Origin: Haemaphysalis longicornis
Taxonomy: Eukaryota > Arthropoda > Arachnida > Ixodida > Ixodidae
Assembly (NCBI GenBank): GCA_013339765.2
Contig: CM023449.1
Location: 222,341,992-222,405,991 of the forward strand
Length of the DNA: 64,000 nucleotides
Reading direction: 5' to 3'
The notes beneath the pieces are model-generated. The model had not been told where the DNA came from and did not search any database. It saw only the letters and a program-made list of their open reading frames with translations. Below, one piece after another: positions 1 to 13,500 of this stretch. The number at the start of each line of letters is the position of its first letter. Within the stretch, counting starts at the first letter, position 1. Made by a program: the position numbers and the translations under genes.

Positions 1-1317
1 GCGAGCTTAGTGTCTTCGCTAAAGGCGCATTTGAGAACGTCCTTGGGTAGTGTCGAGAGTATGTTAGTATCATACTTGTGAATCAGGTTCTCAATCTAAC
101 CTTTGGTGAATAACGAAGCCTGTGCGTTGATACTTGCCGGGAATTTCCATGTAAAAGGCACAGTGAAGGCAAACTACAGGTTACTTTAGATCGATAGATT
201 GGCTCCCTGAGGACACGAATATACCACCCTTCCATGTAGATGTTAGAAAATAAGTGAAATTGTGAAAACGTGAATGCAGCTGCCACCGACACTGGCTTTA
301 ATTTGCAGCGTACAGAGGAACGGGCTAAAATAGCGTGACAAATATTATAACAATCTGCATTCACAAGTCCAGCCCCTACATCAGGTAGCGGTACTAAGCG
401 CCGACAAGCTAGTTTTGTTATTGGTGATATGGCTGGTGCAATACTCGACCAGATAATTGTGCTAGCCTTATGCTGTGTGAGCACCTGCGTAAAACGATTA
501 TTTTAGCTACCGTCAGTATATTTAACTGGGCGCAACGTCTGTTGTAGTTGCCTCTTCCCTGGCTTTCGCACGGGCCGCTTAGTCGTTCACCGCACGCCCG
601 CAGAAACACGGTTCATTCGACGCCAATATTCACTCGGTGACGCGGTCAAGAACATATAATATGCCTTCCTAAAACAAAGCGTCGATACTGATCACGAGTT
701 TCATGATAAACGTTTTTCCCACAGTGGTCCGGACCAGAAAGGTCGCGGGAGTTCAGAGAAGCACGACTGGTCCGACCGAGACTGGGGAAGCCGCTTTGTA
801 GGTAGTATATAGCTTGTATTCAGTTGCTTCTATACCGTTATACCTAACAACTGTCTTCCTTGCTCATGGTGACGCAAACAGCGGCTGCGGCAAGCCTCTC
901 TTTCCGTCGTTGAATCACTGCCAGGGAAGTAAAGATGCGAAATGCGTGTTTAATTAGCGATTTCTCAGTAATTAAGGCACCCGTGGAAACCAAATCAACC
1001 CTTTAATTGCTTTGAAAACGTCAGTCTTTCACTTGAGACGAGCTGGCTGCTTTCCTTTGAGTTTCCCTTTAGGTATGCAGCACGGTTCATACGCATCTGT
1101 CTGGTTTGTGGTGCTTGAGCTTACAGCTAGAATTTCAGACGCCAGAATGCATGCTAAAATAACAAATAAATCTACTATAAACAGCAGAGCGAGAGAAGGC
1201 GGCTGGGTCTGAGTGGAGCGCACAGAGACGTGGAAATTCCTTGAGGACGTGGAAACTCGCTGTGAGCTTATCGACCAGAGCACAGAAGAGGTAGTGAATA
1301 CGCTATACCCCGCTTAC
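1..1317. other. Start of intron 9 of copy 1
   Basis: The stretch should hold the way to the terminal exon, but no frame on the minus strand resembles the copy 2 terminal exon (FPFRTL, LPPDWDVW). It is ordinary mixed-composition sequence with no transposon I recognise. Confidence 0.5.
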
Positions 1318-1519
1318 CTAAAACAGCCCCATAGGCGTTGCTGTAGCGTTGCAGAAAAAAGAGGGCGATAAATTGTGGAAACAGCAGCACGTAGCAAAGC
1401 TCCGAAGACTGCGTCCAAAGCGCGAACACCGAGTTTGTGGCCAGTGCTATGACAGTGGCCACAGCACCCAGCAGCAACACAGCACAGCGCAACACGATGG
1501 CCCGTTCGCCTTCTGAAGC
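1318..1519 (-). CDS. SLC5A7-like: Copy 1 exon 9: LLFPQ helix
   Basis: The acceptor is CTTTCTAG and the donor TTAG|GTAAGC. The exon is entered at phase 0 and encodes ASEGERAIVLRCAVLLLGAV, then FALWTQSSELCYVLLFPQFI and YSNAYGAVL. CHT1 reads ASDKEIVWVMR, GLWYLSSDLVYIVIFPQ and TNTYGAV. It ends with one base of a Gly codon, which matches the two-base start of the terminal exon seen in copy 2. No terminal exon follows before position 1. Confidence 0.93.
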
Positions 1520-4500
1520 CTAGAAAGACACCGCCAGGCACAAAGGCTTAGTTCAGTAATTAATTTTCCACACACTAGGTATTTTAACTGGACGCGCTAT
1601 AACAGTTTCCCAAGCACTTATCGGTGTCTGAGCTGAAATGGGCCGATATCTTGGGTACCTTGTGGATAATCCACAGACCGATATGTCCTACCTTTCTGGC
1701 AGACATTTTCCTATAAATTTTACCATTTATTTGGTAATCAAATTCCTCGTGAATGCAGTACCGGGGTATGTTGAATCGGCGTTTTCGACGAAAATCACTG
1801 CTGAAGTGTTTTGTCAAATTCCTCCTATACGAACTCCTTTTACAGCCCTTTCTGGTATTTGCGGAAGGAGGAAACCACCACGAATTTTTATTTACACCAG
1901 TATTGGGTGTACTGGCCGAAATTTCATACAAAGCATCGTTCAAGGCACAATTGTTGGTACTATATATCTTCACTCTTCGCCTATAGCTACTTTGCTATTC
2001 CAACAGCAAGAACTGTCGAGTATGTGCCAGAATTTCTAAACGTTGCTCTTTTGAGGACTTGAGATGTAAATCAATACCTGCAGCTTGAAGTGCAATCAGT
2101 TTTTGACTTACGAGGTACCGGGTGACAACGTTTGATGTCGAATCGGGATATTAAGCCTAACGTCCAGTGTTAGGGTGAATTTCGGTAACCCTAATGTTGA
2201 CCTTAACTTTCGCTAATCTTAACGTGCAAATCAACGTCGTACAAAGCTTTCCGTTACACTGTACGTAGAAGGTTTTCGTACGTCGAGCTTTGACGGAGTA
2301 CAAATGCGCATGCGAAGAATTGAAAGGGTCGCCGTGAGTCTCACCGACGTCCGGAAGAGTCGGTTTTTTATGTTGCTTCCGCATGTTGAGTCGACCAACA
2401 TGGCTGCGCCCTGCCATCCCGCTTCGCAGCCGTAAAAACTTCGTCGCTAATCCCTAGACGCGATATCGTGTTCTAAGCTGTTGATACCGCCTTCAGTTTG
2501 GCCATTCTTACCCTCACTCAAAGCTTCAATCGGAAACAGTTTTTGTTTGCAGATAGAAGGGCGGGGTTTCAGGTGAGTAGACCATAAAGTTTCTTAGCAG
2601 GTATACTAGAGAGGAAACGGCGCCTGGTTAGTCCATGTCATCGTAGGGGGTTTCAGGAAAACCCCCGCTTTTGGCTTGTACTTGGCATGACGATTGGATT
2701 CTTAAGCAGTTTTGGAGATTTGCTTTCTTCGCTATGCATTAACATGTCTACGAGCTTACAATGAAGCAGAAGTAGAAGATGAAGGTCATGCTCTCGACAG
2801 AGGGATAAAATAGCAGTATTCGGAGCAAAAAATGGGCACTCGGGAAGCACCGGACAAGAGCACGTGAAAGTCAGTGGGACAGTCCTTCACCCTACAGTCG
2901 TCCTAAATAGGATGTTAGTTATAATGAAGAAGAATATGTCCACAACTTGTCTTCCTTAGTCATTTTAAGAACGCGAAGCAGCCACTCTCTGAGCGCCAAG
3001 GAAGCGGATGCAAAAACAAAATCCGGAGGGGCCATTGTATCCTCCAACCTGCACTCCTCCCTTTGAAAAGAAACTACCGCACGCTATGATAGACATGGCA
3101 CCGATCCCGCGACCCCACATATAAACTCTCCTCTACCAATATTATGGATATAATATTACACAAGAAGAGGTGATATGGCAGGATCAAGTTCGTTCTGGGA
3201 AAGTTTTATTGTCATGATACCACAGTATACACCCACTTCGGAAGGTACAAAAGCACGATGCCCCAATTGTGGTAGTTGAATACTCTGGCAATCCTTGTGA
3301 CTGCATGACCCTCCAACATACAAGAACAAGCAAGTAGAAGTTGGAGCCATCCTCTTGGTAATCCGGATAGTGGAAGTATCAAATAGAAACGCAACATTAT
3401 TACCGGCTCTCAAAGGACACAACAGGCGGAATATATAAGCGTTTCGGTGCATTATTTCATAGCAAAAGTTAAAAATGTCACCCGGACATGTGGACACAAT
3501 GGTCTAGAAAGAGAACGATGCACTCACCAAAAGGGACATCAACTCACATACCACGCTCTTGTGACTACGACTACCACTCGGGCCTCTTCGAAAAACCTTA
3601 AGAACGAATACTCCTTCTAAGCCTAGGAACACGATCTTTCCCCTTGCAACATCGAGGTCTACGTTTTGAAGAATCACTAACTCTGTGGACGAAAAACCAA
3701 CACAAGACATTACTTCAAACTGTGATAAAATAAGAGAAAAAACCACCATCTTGCACGCAACATAGCCAAGTGCGAGTGTGTGTATGATTACTAAAGGACT
3801 ACTCAAACAAATAACAACTCATTCCACTTCTAGACATGTGAGGCAGATTTGACCATATCGTTCCGTCAAGGTGAGCGTGGCCTGCTTGAGAGGGCAAGGG
3901 ATGAAGCTGCTGCGTCTGGTTCAGTAGGCTCAGGTTCCAAGTTGCCTGCCATCTCTTTACCCCATTTTCCTACCACAACTATTTCTTCCTGAACAAAGAT
4001 ATTCTCGATCTTTCGCTCTCTCTCTTCGAAAAAAGCGAAATTATTCGGCCAGGCCTATACATCACAGAAAACACATTTTGATCCACGGAAACTGACGCCT
4101 TCCAGCTAAAACCAGAGCCCCTCAATGATTTCCTGGTCACGACACGGCTCCGTAACTCAAAGGTAGAGCTTCATATGCTGCGTTTGGCCGCCGCGCGGTG
4201 GCGCCACCATCTCACAGGCGGCGTTGCTTTGCGCTGGCTCGAACGGTGGAGACGCGGCGAGTTGTTTGTTTTGTGAGGGAAAAAAATGTAACGCGCATCT
4301 CGCGCAGTTGTAATGCGACTTATGTAGTGCAACGACGATTCCGAACACGTGTTGCGTCTCGGGTTGTCGTTCCTTGTACAACGATACTACAGAAAATGTT
4401 TCCTTTTTCTGTTGACCGAGCGACGGGGATCTGCGTGAGAAATGGCGGCGCGCCATTGCAAGGAAAGAAACGGGAGATTTCAGCTTAGATTGTGGCAGTG

Positions 4501-7500
4501 TGTGACAGTGTTTGTGACAGTGTTTGTGACAGTGTGTGAGAGAATGAAAAAAGCAATATACCCTTTGACAGCATCCTGGACCTAGAATTGTACAAGGCAA
4601 ACTTTTTAGGTAGTAGCGGGGCTTCATCACCTGTTTGCCAACTTGTATTACCTTGCGCTCAGACTCGCGTGTAAAAAAGCTTTGGGACGTGCTTGTGCTT
4701 TTACTTTTCATATTTCCGCGAATTATACCTTAGGGTTCGTTTTTTTTTTGTAACCAGGCGTGGCGGCTTCCGGTTTTCTTATCTGGCTTTTCAACCGGAG
4801 CGCTCGTTTGCTCTTTTTGTCGTACGTCCCATCGGGCAATATTGTTTGATATGGAAAGGGTATCACCTTGTCGCTAATTTGATTTTTTGCTTCTTCGACA
4901 ATGTTCTCGATCCTATTTCCATGGATCTGAAATTATAATAACGTTCCGAGAGTAATACATGCATAGAAACGCCACGCAACTCACTTTATCAAAGTTCATC
5001 TGTGCACGTCACACTGCAGGACTGCTTCTTCCACGTTTGTGTTTAAGTCTAGTCTCCCTTTAATAAACTTCGTCCAGAAAAGCTTTGCGTTGTTCTTGGC
5101 TACGCGGCAATGTTCTGTTTACTGCGTATGTGCACATCGCAGCGCAAAAAAATAAATTTTTGTACGCTGGACCACGCTCCTTTGTCTGCCTTCGTAATAT
5201 TGAAATTTTTGTTGCGTGTGATAAAATCAGTTTTATTGTTCTTTTTCGCTTCCTTTTTTTGCAAGGTTTGCAAAGCGTGGAAGCGGAAAGACACAAGGTG
5301 CAACATATATCTCTTCGTGTCTTGATCCTTCGCGTTTCTCCAGCGTTTTTATACGTTCACAAGTATGTACCCACTCATCGAAACGAGAATACTATTGGGC
5401 TATCTCTTTTAACGTTCTGTGTATTCCAGAGCAATCAACCGATTCATTAGGCGTAGTCTGAACGACGCGTACTTGGTTTCTTTCAGTTTTTTTTATTGTA
5501 TTATCGATAGTCCCACAGCAGTCTGTGAATACAGAGCTACCGTATATGTGTAGTATTTACAACTTTTGCTTTTATAAAAGCAGCAATAGAGATTTAAAAA
5601 TCCGTAAACACGACGACGCAGCGCTTGTGCAGAGGGCGCTGAAGCCGTTGCCATTCGAGGACGAAGTCTACGGTAATTTACTTCGAAAAATAAAACACCA
5701 TTGAAGGCAGGTGATATACACAATTACTGGACTATTAATCGCTAACCACTTCGAAAGAAAGCACTCTTTATCAGCGTGCAGACACCAAAAGCAGCGAGCG
5801 TTTGCACGCCAAGAGCTGGCCAATATGCCGCACGCGCGGCAGCTGAATGCCCTTCGTGTGGCGGTGGCGATTGTAGTGGCACCCGCAGTCCCTATATGAA
5901 ACGAGCGCCAAAGTTTCATGCCCAGTAAAACATTAAAGGACTCTGCTAAGACTTACCACCACCTTGCATCCGCAATCTTTGACGCTCAAATTTTAATATA
6001 CTGTAGTGCAGAGAGCCTTTGTCTCTTCCTGGGCCACGGCGGTTAAAACGCCTCGTTGCTAGTCTTTCTCTTTTCGATGACTTTTAGTTATGGTGCAGCA
6101 TAGATCGGAAATGCAGAAACTGCGCTCGAAAACCCTCCGTGGGAGTCGAAGTATCGCTATCCAGCCTCACATCTTGGGATTCAATCGTAGATACTTGCAA
6201 CTTTTGTTTCTTTAAGTATAAACCAACTCGCTCTTGGGATCCACATCTTGGAACCCGACACACCTTGGGATCCAAACGTAGATACCTGCAACTTTTATTT
6301 CTTTAGGTATAAACCAACTCGCTCATGCAGCAAGTGTTGTTAAACTGCAGCTGACGGTCGGTGCACCGGTTCACCACGAAGGCGACGTTTTCATAATCAC
6401 GTTCAAAGAATTATCCATTCTTAAAACGATTCAAATAATGGTAAACTTATTAAAATCAGAGTCTCTAATGAGTCCCCCCTCCAATACTAACATTATTCGT
6501 AATTGTTCCCGTGGCCGTAGTATAGCAGGCAGAACCGTTCCGGCAAAAATACGCTTTACTTCCTTTTTCCCCAGTTGTAAAATAGCCTGTTTTATGTTCC
6601 ACTTACATAATTTACACTATTCTTCGCGTTTTTGTGCCACTTCGTTTAAATTTGCGGCCAGTAAAACGTTTCAATGGAAGCCAATGATGAAACTAAAGCG
6701 AGCGCATTATGTAATGGTGGCCCATGACGACACAGACGGCCTTGATGTAAACCGCATAGACACTAGCACGAGATTCCCCTCTAGTGTATATTGTAGGAAA
6801 CTATGGTTAACCCTGACGAAGACCCGTTTGCCACCGTCATAGCAACAGGTTGAGAGATCACGATTTCCTACAGCAGTCTGTGTGTTTTAGTAGATGGCGC
6901 TAGGAATAACGCGCAGCTATTGGCGGAGAGCGTGCATTCTGGCGCCGTACGCACGGGGTGCGTCACGTACGCGTAACTATAAGAATTTAAACTACATGCG
7001 CGTGGGCTATGTATACTTTTCACGTTTTTTACGTGAACTCTGTACGCATGTGAAAACAAAACTGTCGTTTGTACGGCAATATACGACTACCGAATAACCA
7101 CGCTAGACCTCATAGCCTCACGTTTCACTAGACATCTGGGCCGTCGCATGCCGTCATCGCCCTCTCCCTCTGCTGGGTATCAACCTGGGCTCACATTCCC
7201 ATTCACAGCAAACGGGGATTTTCGGCACCCCCCTCCCCTTGAAAATTTGCCTGCGGTGTTCCGGTCACGGCGATGTTCGCATCCAACAATCATGCTGAAT
7301 CTGATTTTCCCTCGCAGTTTTGTAGTCAAGTCAATGAAAACATGGCGCTTTTTGAAAATTTTCTACTGATTTTTGGTTTTTCTGGAGGAGGACTCCAGCA
7401 TAAAGCATTGACTTTGTAGGCGTAGCGTTTACTTCAATTTTCTCGAAGCCGTAGTATACTTTAGGTGCAGGGCATTCGCTCAAAACCTTAGCAGTTCCTG

Positions 7501-10500
7501 CTATACGATCGATCAAGTACTTATCGGTGGTATTTTTTTAAATGGTTCAAATATTTCACTAATAAAAAAAATCCTGGGCAATATTTATTAAATTTAACCT
7601 GGGGACTGCCGAAGCATGCAGTGTATAAGTGCATTCTTGGCGCCTTGGAGTTTTTGACAACGGAGATAAAACCGTTGAAATGTAGAGGTATGCAGGTTTG
7701 CTATAAAATATTCCGGTCTTGGAAGCACGAAGCGTTCTAGACGAAGCGTTGGAAAACCGGTGTCCTCGGTGTGTTTTTTTAGTCCGCTTTACGTTCTAGC
7801 GCGAGGCGTTGGAAAATGAGGGTGTCGAGGTTTTACTACCATGACTTCATGATACTACGCGACGACATGAGACGCCGACAGCCCCAGCCCCTCATTAGGC
7901 TTCGCACCTGAAAATATGTGATGCTGAAATATACTTTCAGGACCTCATTTATTTTTTGAACAACATAACAAATTTTCTAAGCCTCACCTTCCGCCTGGCC
8001 ACACAGTAGTAAATATTGTGCGCAACCAGTGAGGAGGCGCTGAACATGGACGAGTCGACCGAAGACATGACAGCCGCTACGATGGAGAGCTGGCCCCCAA
8101 TGGAGGCCCAGCCGCTCGCCAGGTGGTGCATCGAAAGCGGCAGCACGTTTTTCTTGTCTGCTGGTTCGAGGTCAAACCTGCCGGCGTACTTGGCCATTGT
8201 GAAGTCTGCAAAATTAGAGCGCGTGGCACTTGCTTTGTTAATGGCATGCTTTCCTCCGAAAATGCTCAACTACTGAGACATACAACAAACAGCCCAGTTC
8301 CACCCAGGGAGAAATCTGATGCAAGAGCGGATCTTTGGGTTGGGTTCAGTAAAATTACATTCAGGTTCGGCTTCTTTCTTGCGCGTTATGATACAGTCAT
8401 AGTTGCGGATAATTGTGATAATCTTGTTTCTGGAGACTTCTCATAAAACAACAGTTACAGTTTTTTCCTGTAATCACAACTACACTTTGAATTAATTAAT
8501 TATGACACGTAAATGAAACTCCGATTAATGCAAAGTCGTTTTAGGGGCTAATTGTAATTTGTTTCGATATGCTTTCTATAACAAAAGAGTTGCGGCCATC
8601 TCCTGTAATAGTACTCCCGCCGTAGAAGTCCATGCTTCACTGGTCAATCCACTATGCGCTGCCCAAGGGGCGGTGCAAAACTGACTTCTTGGTAGTACTT
8701 TCCGTGTAGTAGGAAGCTGGAGCGTCCTATAGGATCCCGTGTTGACAGAATCCAAATGAGCTCGGCCGTCCCGAAGATTTTGCGTCATCGTTGTATCATA
8801 ACTTGCTATCACAGCCCGCAAGCCGAGCCCCCATGTCACCTCCTCTCCCTTCCCGTCCTGCGCATGCGGCTATATAAGCAAGCGCAATAAAGCTGCGTGC
8901 GTCTGCTTTGGGTCATCCACTTCATGTGTCGTCTCACTGCCACCCACGCTTGATGCCATGGTCTCCTGCCCATCCCCGATGCGTCCGATCTCTTCGGCGA
9001 TCAACATGGCATGAGCAAAAAAAGCCCTGCAGTGCAAATACATTTACATCGCCTCCCATAGTGCTGGCACGGTGACCGCACTCTGACACTAATAGGGTCA
9101 CTATTATACGATGGTCGTATGAAGGGAATTAGAGGTGAGAGCTGCTTGTTTAAACTAACACTCTTGTTGACAAGTACGTTTAAACAATACCCGGAAAAAA
9201 AATAATGACGCAATCGGCGATGATCGTGAATAAATGTCACGAGTACGCCAAAATGCAGACACGTTTTGAGCGCACCTCAGTCCTTCTGTGCGCAGTTTCA
9301 TTAAATACTGCTTGTTTGCGTCGCCGTTAGGAATACGCGGTGAAGCGCTATCTAGCCTTTTTATTGCGTGGCTCAGTGAAAAATGATTCAAAATAATTCA
9401 CAACAAACTGGCTAAGTGTGAAGATGTGGGACAATGCAACTGGAAGCGATCACTTCTCTAATATTCCCTCGCCTCCCTAACCTCGTTCGAGGTAGGAACT
9501 GGCGTTTTGGCATTCAGATTGTTAGTGACGGCAGGAGGAGTCGTGGGGGTTCTGACAACGGGCTGGCGGCCGCTTACTCAGCCCCGCGGGCCACATTCGA
9601 CCCGCGAGGCGTATGTTGCTGGCTATTGCACTAGAAGATAACGAACTGTTGTGCCAGAGCGCCTGGCCCAAAGGCGTTGCACGAGGCGACGCGCCGACAG
9701 CGAGGCTGAGTCACGCCTCTCCCTTTGTCGCTGCGGCGCGGCCGAATCCTGCATCTCGAAACGCTGCGGCGCGGCCGACTCCTGCATCTCGAAACGCTGC
9801 GGCGCGGCCGAATCTCTCAGCGGAGAACGACCCAAACAAGGGCATGTCGCTACGCCCGGAGGCGAGGTCACGGAGACGGCGGCGGCATCGCTCTCCCTTT
9901 CCCCATTGGCGGCGCAGCTGACTCACCGCTTCGCTACCATTCGTCGGAATTCAAACTTCAGGCAGCGAGAGCCCTGATTGGAGCATTTCGAATTTCTCGG
10001 GGCCACAACGAACTCCCGGGCTATAAAAGAAGCCCGGAGGCTCTCATCGGCGGCTTTCCTCGGCGGCTTCTCTCCGGCACCAGTCTCTTCGGAAGCACCG
10101 AGTGAAAGGGGTGCTGTCGCCTTTGTGCGAGTTATGTAACGTTTGCTTACCTTGTACATACTGTATATAAATGTTACTTTAAGTTTTCGTCGGCTCGAGA
10201 ACTTCTTCGCTCGGCTCTGCGCCGCGTCGATAGCGGACGGAGCAAGGCAACATCGCTACACCGGTGACTGCGCTCGGGTGGCCAGTCGCAACAGCGGAGA
10301 CAGCGTCGGGATGGCTGATTCCCAACCTCGGTGACGAGCAGGAAGGCGAGTCACAACCTTGGCGACCGCCCTGGGATGGGTCATTCCCAACAGTGGTGGC
10401 AGCGGTGGGATAGTGATTCCGAACAGTGGTGGCAGCGGTGGGATAGTGATTCCCAACATTGGATGGCAGCTGCGGGATCGACCGGCAACGGCTACTACCT

Positions 10501-13500
10501 AGTGTGGTAAGCGCTCGACGTTTTCTCTCAGTTCACCAGACTTCTCTAGCACAGGTTATGGTAGTTTAGAGAAGGGCTGGGTGAAGCACTGTGTATAGCT
10601 TTGAGTGTTTCAAGCCTAGAGAAAGTGCGGTGAAACCAAAGCTAGTGCCGAGAGTATAAACGAAGGAGCGTAGAGAATTACTTGCGCGTGCCCTACTAGT
10701 AGTTCGATAGTATAGGTACGGCAAGGGAATTCTAACGTGGGTAAGCAGCAAGAGGCCAGTGCAAACGATGGAGGACCTTAAAGTGAAGGAACTCATCGAA
10801 ATTTGCGAGGAGCTGGGCCTTGACTTGGGCCGTGCGAAACGGAAGCATGCGATCCTTGAGATCATGCGGAAGGAGAACGTAACGGCTGAGGAAGTCAATG
10901 AGGCCAGGGAGGATATCAAAGAGCGCCGTGAGCGCGAGGAGGCCGAAAAGAAAAAGCGCCGTGAGCGCGAAGAAGCCGAATGGCACGAACGGGAAGCCAA
11001 AAGGCAGGAACGGGAAACCGAGAGGCAGAAACGGGAAGCCAAAAGGCAGCTCGAGTGGCTCGAGTTGATGAGGCTAGAGTCGGAGCTCCGGCAGGGTTCG
11101 CCGGCGCCTAGCGTGACTTGTCTAACGGTTCAGGCGAGCGGTCCGAGAAGTCAGGACCAACGGCCGCCGTTCGTTGTTGAGAGGTCAGGGCCGGAAGACG
11201 GAGCGTCCAAGGCCAAACGCGAAGCGACCGCACTCGTATTCTTGGCCAGAGAAGCGAGCCAAGAGAGCGGGAACGGCGCGGAGGCAGAGAAGCCGCTTCG
11301 AAATAAAGATTTCGAAACGCGCGCACAGTCCGCGAGCAGTGGCCAGTGCATGGCACAGGGCATGGCACTTTCGAGTTCGCAAGCGGGGAGGCTCTCGGAG
11401 AATGTTGACTCTTCCCCAGCGAGCGAGAGGCGAAAGGACGCCGAGAAGCTTAGCCCGAACTACGGGCCGACCGAAAACCATCGCGGTAGGCTAGTGGAAC
11501 CGCCAGCAACAGAACGGGGTTGCGCGAAATCCTTCAGTGGAGAAACGCAGCCGGGCGAGACGAACGAAACGTTGTCACCGGTTTCTGATGAGAGGTTACG
11601 CGAACACGAGCTCAAGGTCGGAGCGCTGCCGACAGGGCCGACAGAGAAATCCGGTGAGCTCGTAGCGAGTGACGTTGACAGAGACCGTACCGCCGTCTCG
11701 GAGAGCAAGGGCGTACCTGAAGTAGATAACGCACTTGCTGAGACGTCCGATAGAGGGCCGTACGAGTCCGCTGATCGCGTTCATGTGTCGGTCTCAGGTT
11801 CAACGATCTCGGCAGAACGCTCAGAATCAGAGGAGGCCTCAGAGACGGCTTCCAACAGGATCGCGCTCAGTGCGCGAGATAGCGAGGTTTCGCAGGAAAG
11901 TTTGGACAGCGAGGCTAGCCAGACGAGGCCGCTAGAGCCCCCGGAAACAGAAAGCGTTCCTTCGGGTGCGAGCTCTAGCTCTGGCGATGTGGTGGCTAAG
12001 CCTGCAAGCGGGTCACTAGAGACGAGCGAGCAACGAAGGCCGAGCGGCGAGAGGACCGAAAGCTCTGGCAGTAGCTTAGTGGAGCCGCCGACGGCCGAAG
12101 CGGGTTGCGTCATCCCCATCGGCAGGGAAACCCAGGTGGCCGAGTGTTGCGAGGCTAACTCAATGTTGTCCCCAGTTCGCGATGACTTGTTTGAAAGCAA
12201 GATGGGCCTATTCCCCTCATTGGTGGATTGCCCCCGCGTCCGCGATGTGGCGGCTTGCGCCGTCTGAGGTCAGCGGACGAGCGCCGATGCCCCCGGTCGA
12301 GTCCAGTGGCTTGAAATGTGTAGCGGCCACAGAGAGCTCCCCTTCCCCGAAGTCAGCGAGCGTTGCGGCCGGCCAACGCCGGCGGACGCTAACTGCTGCC
12401 CGACTACGGGATGGGCACGCGCAGACGGGTGTATGCCCCAGGGGATAGGTGCGTAGTGCAGTGTAGTGTTTGTATCGTGGTTGTCCGCGTAATAAACCCC
12501 TGTACTATGAAATGTATCGCTTCCATGTCAAGTGACTGATGACGTACACTCGCGGCGAGAGTCGTGGCTCGCTCTCGAACCCGTTGTGGGCAGAGTCTCT
12601 CGGCAGGGCAGTTCGGTGCTGCGCGAGAGCAGTGAGAATAACGACGGCGCGTTATTCTATTATTCTATTCTGTTCCTTAATGCTAATGGCAAGAATTAAG
12701 GATAAGATGATGCCCACAAAGCACATGGACTGCTGCGAGGATCGTCTGCTTCTGTATTCACCACACACGAAGGACACGAGGGGGCGCTGCATGTCGCCAA
12801 AACTCCAGCGTAGCACCATATGTGGAAAAGCCACCTTACAAAGACAAGGCTTGCAGCGCTCACCATAAAGACCGCTACACCTCTAAATACAAATGCATTG
12901 CTCGTAAATATCAGTGCCTAGACCATTATTTTGCTTTTTAGGCATTTTTGCTATACTGGGGAACCGGTGTTTGCGCGCTGGAGAAAACCGCTTCAAAGAG
13001 AGCGCGGCGCGATATCGCGATAGACTCGTAAGGGCCACCCCTAGAACAACTTATTTGTTAAAAAAATTTTGGCTCTCTGAGTTCAGGCCCAAAGGCCACC
13101 GATTGGCGGCTCAGCGACCACCGTTTCCTCCATTAAACGTTTATTCTCTCTCCCTCTCTGAGTTCAGGAAAGGGCACAAATCGACATGTCGTGAAACAGC
13201 GCAAACACACACATTCCTTGCTTGAATTGCGTTTCCTCCGTCCGGGTGTGTTGGCGTTGTGATAAGATATGACTTACACCAACTCGCCCAATTCACTAGG
13301 GTACAGATTGAGCGGGCGTACAGCCTATGTGTTGGCACATTGATACACACCCGCGCTTACAACCAAGCATCTGGTCATTCCTTATTTTCTTCTAAGGTTT
13401 CCCTCATTAGCCCGACAGAGGACGCTTTGGTCTATTTTGAAAGTTTAGGCTCCAGCAAATAAACCTGGTATCAGGAGGAGTTAAAACGCCGCAAATAAAG

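Larger units (their letters stand above)
2780..9592 (+). repeat. Segmental duplication arm 1
   Basis: Sequence from GAAGGTCATGCTCTCG (2781) to CAGCCCCGCGGGCC (9592) is repeated in the same order and orientation at 57293-63964. It includes exon 8 of the transporter and parts of introns 7 and 8. By eye the introns are roughly 90-95 % identical outside indels. Arm 1 alone carries the 4113-5945 transposon and a 92-bp tandem duplication at 6169-6324. Arm 2 alone carries three other insertions. Confidence 0.9.

Noticed and set aside
1584..2062. Overlapping 130-codon frames on both strands
   Set aside because: No recognisable domain and no conservation visible within the window; intronic position.
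4157..4711. 184-codon minus frame inside the TIR element, considered as a THAP-type transposase
   Set aside because: A single CALHF motif is the only resemblance. The other THAP cysteines and the catalytic region are missing.
9613..9977. Frames on both strands over the AACGCTGCGGCGCGGCC repeats
   Set aside because: All frames are open because of the 33-bp GC-rich tandem repeat in the LTR, so no protein is inferred.
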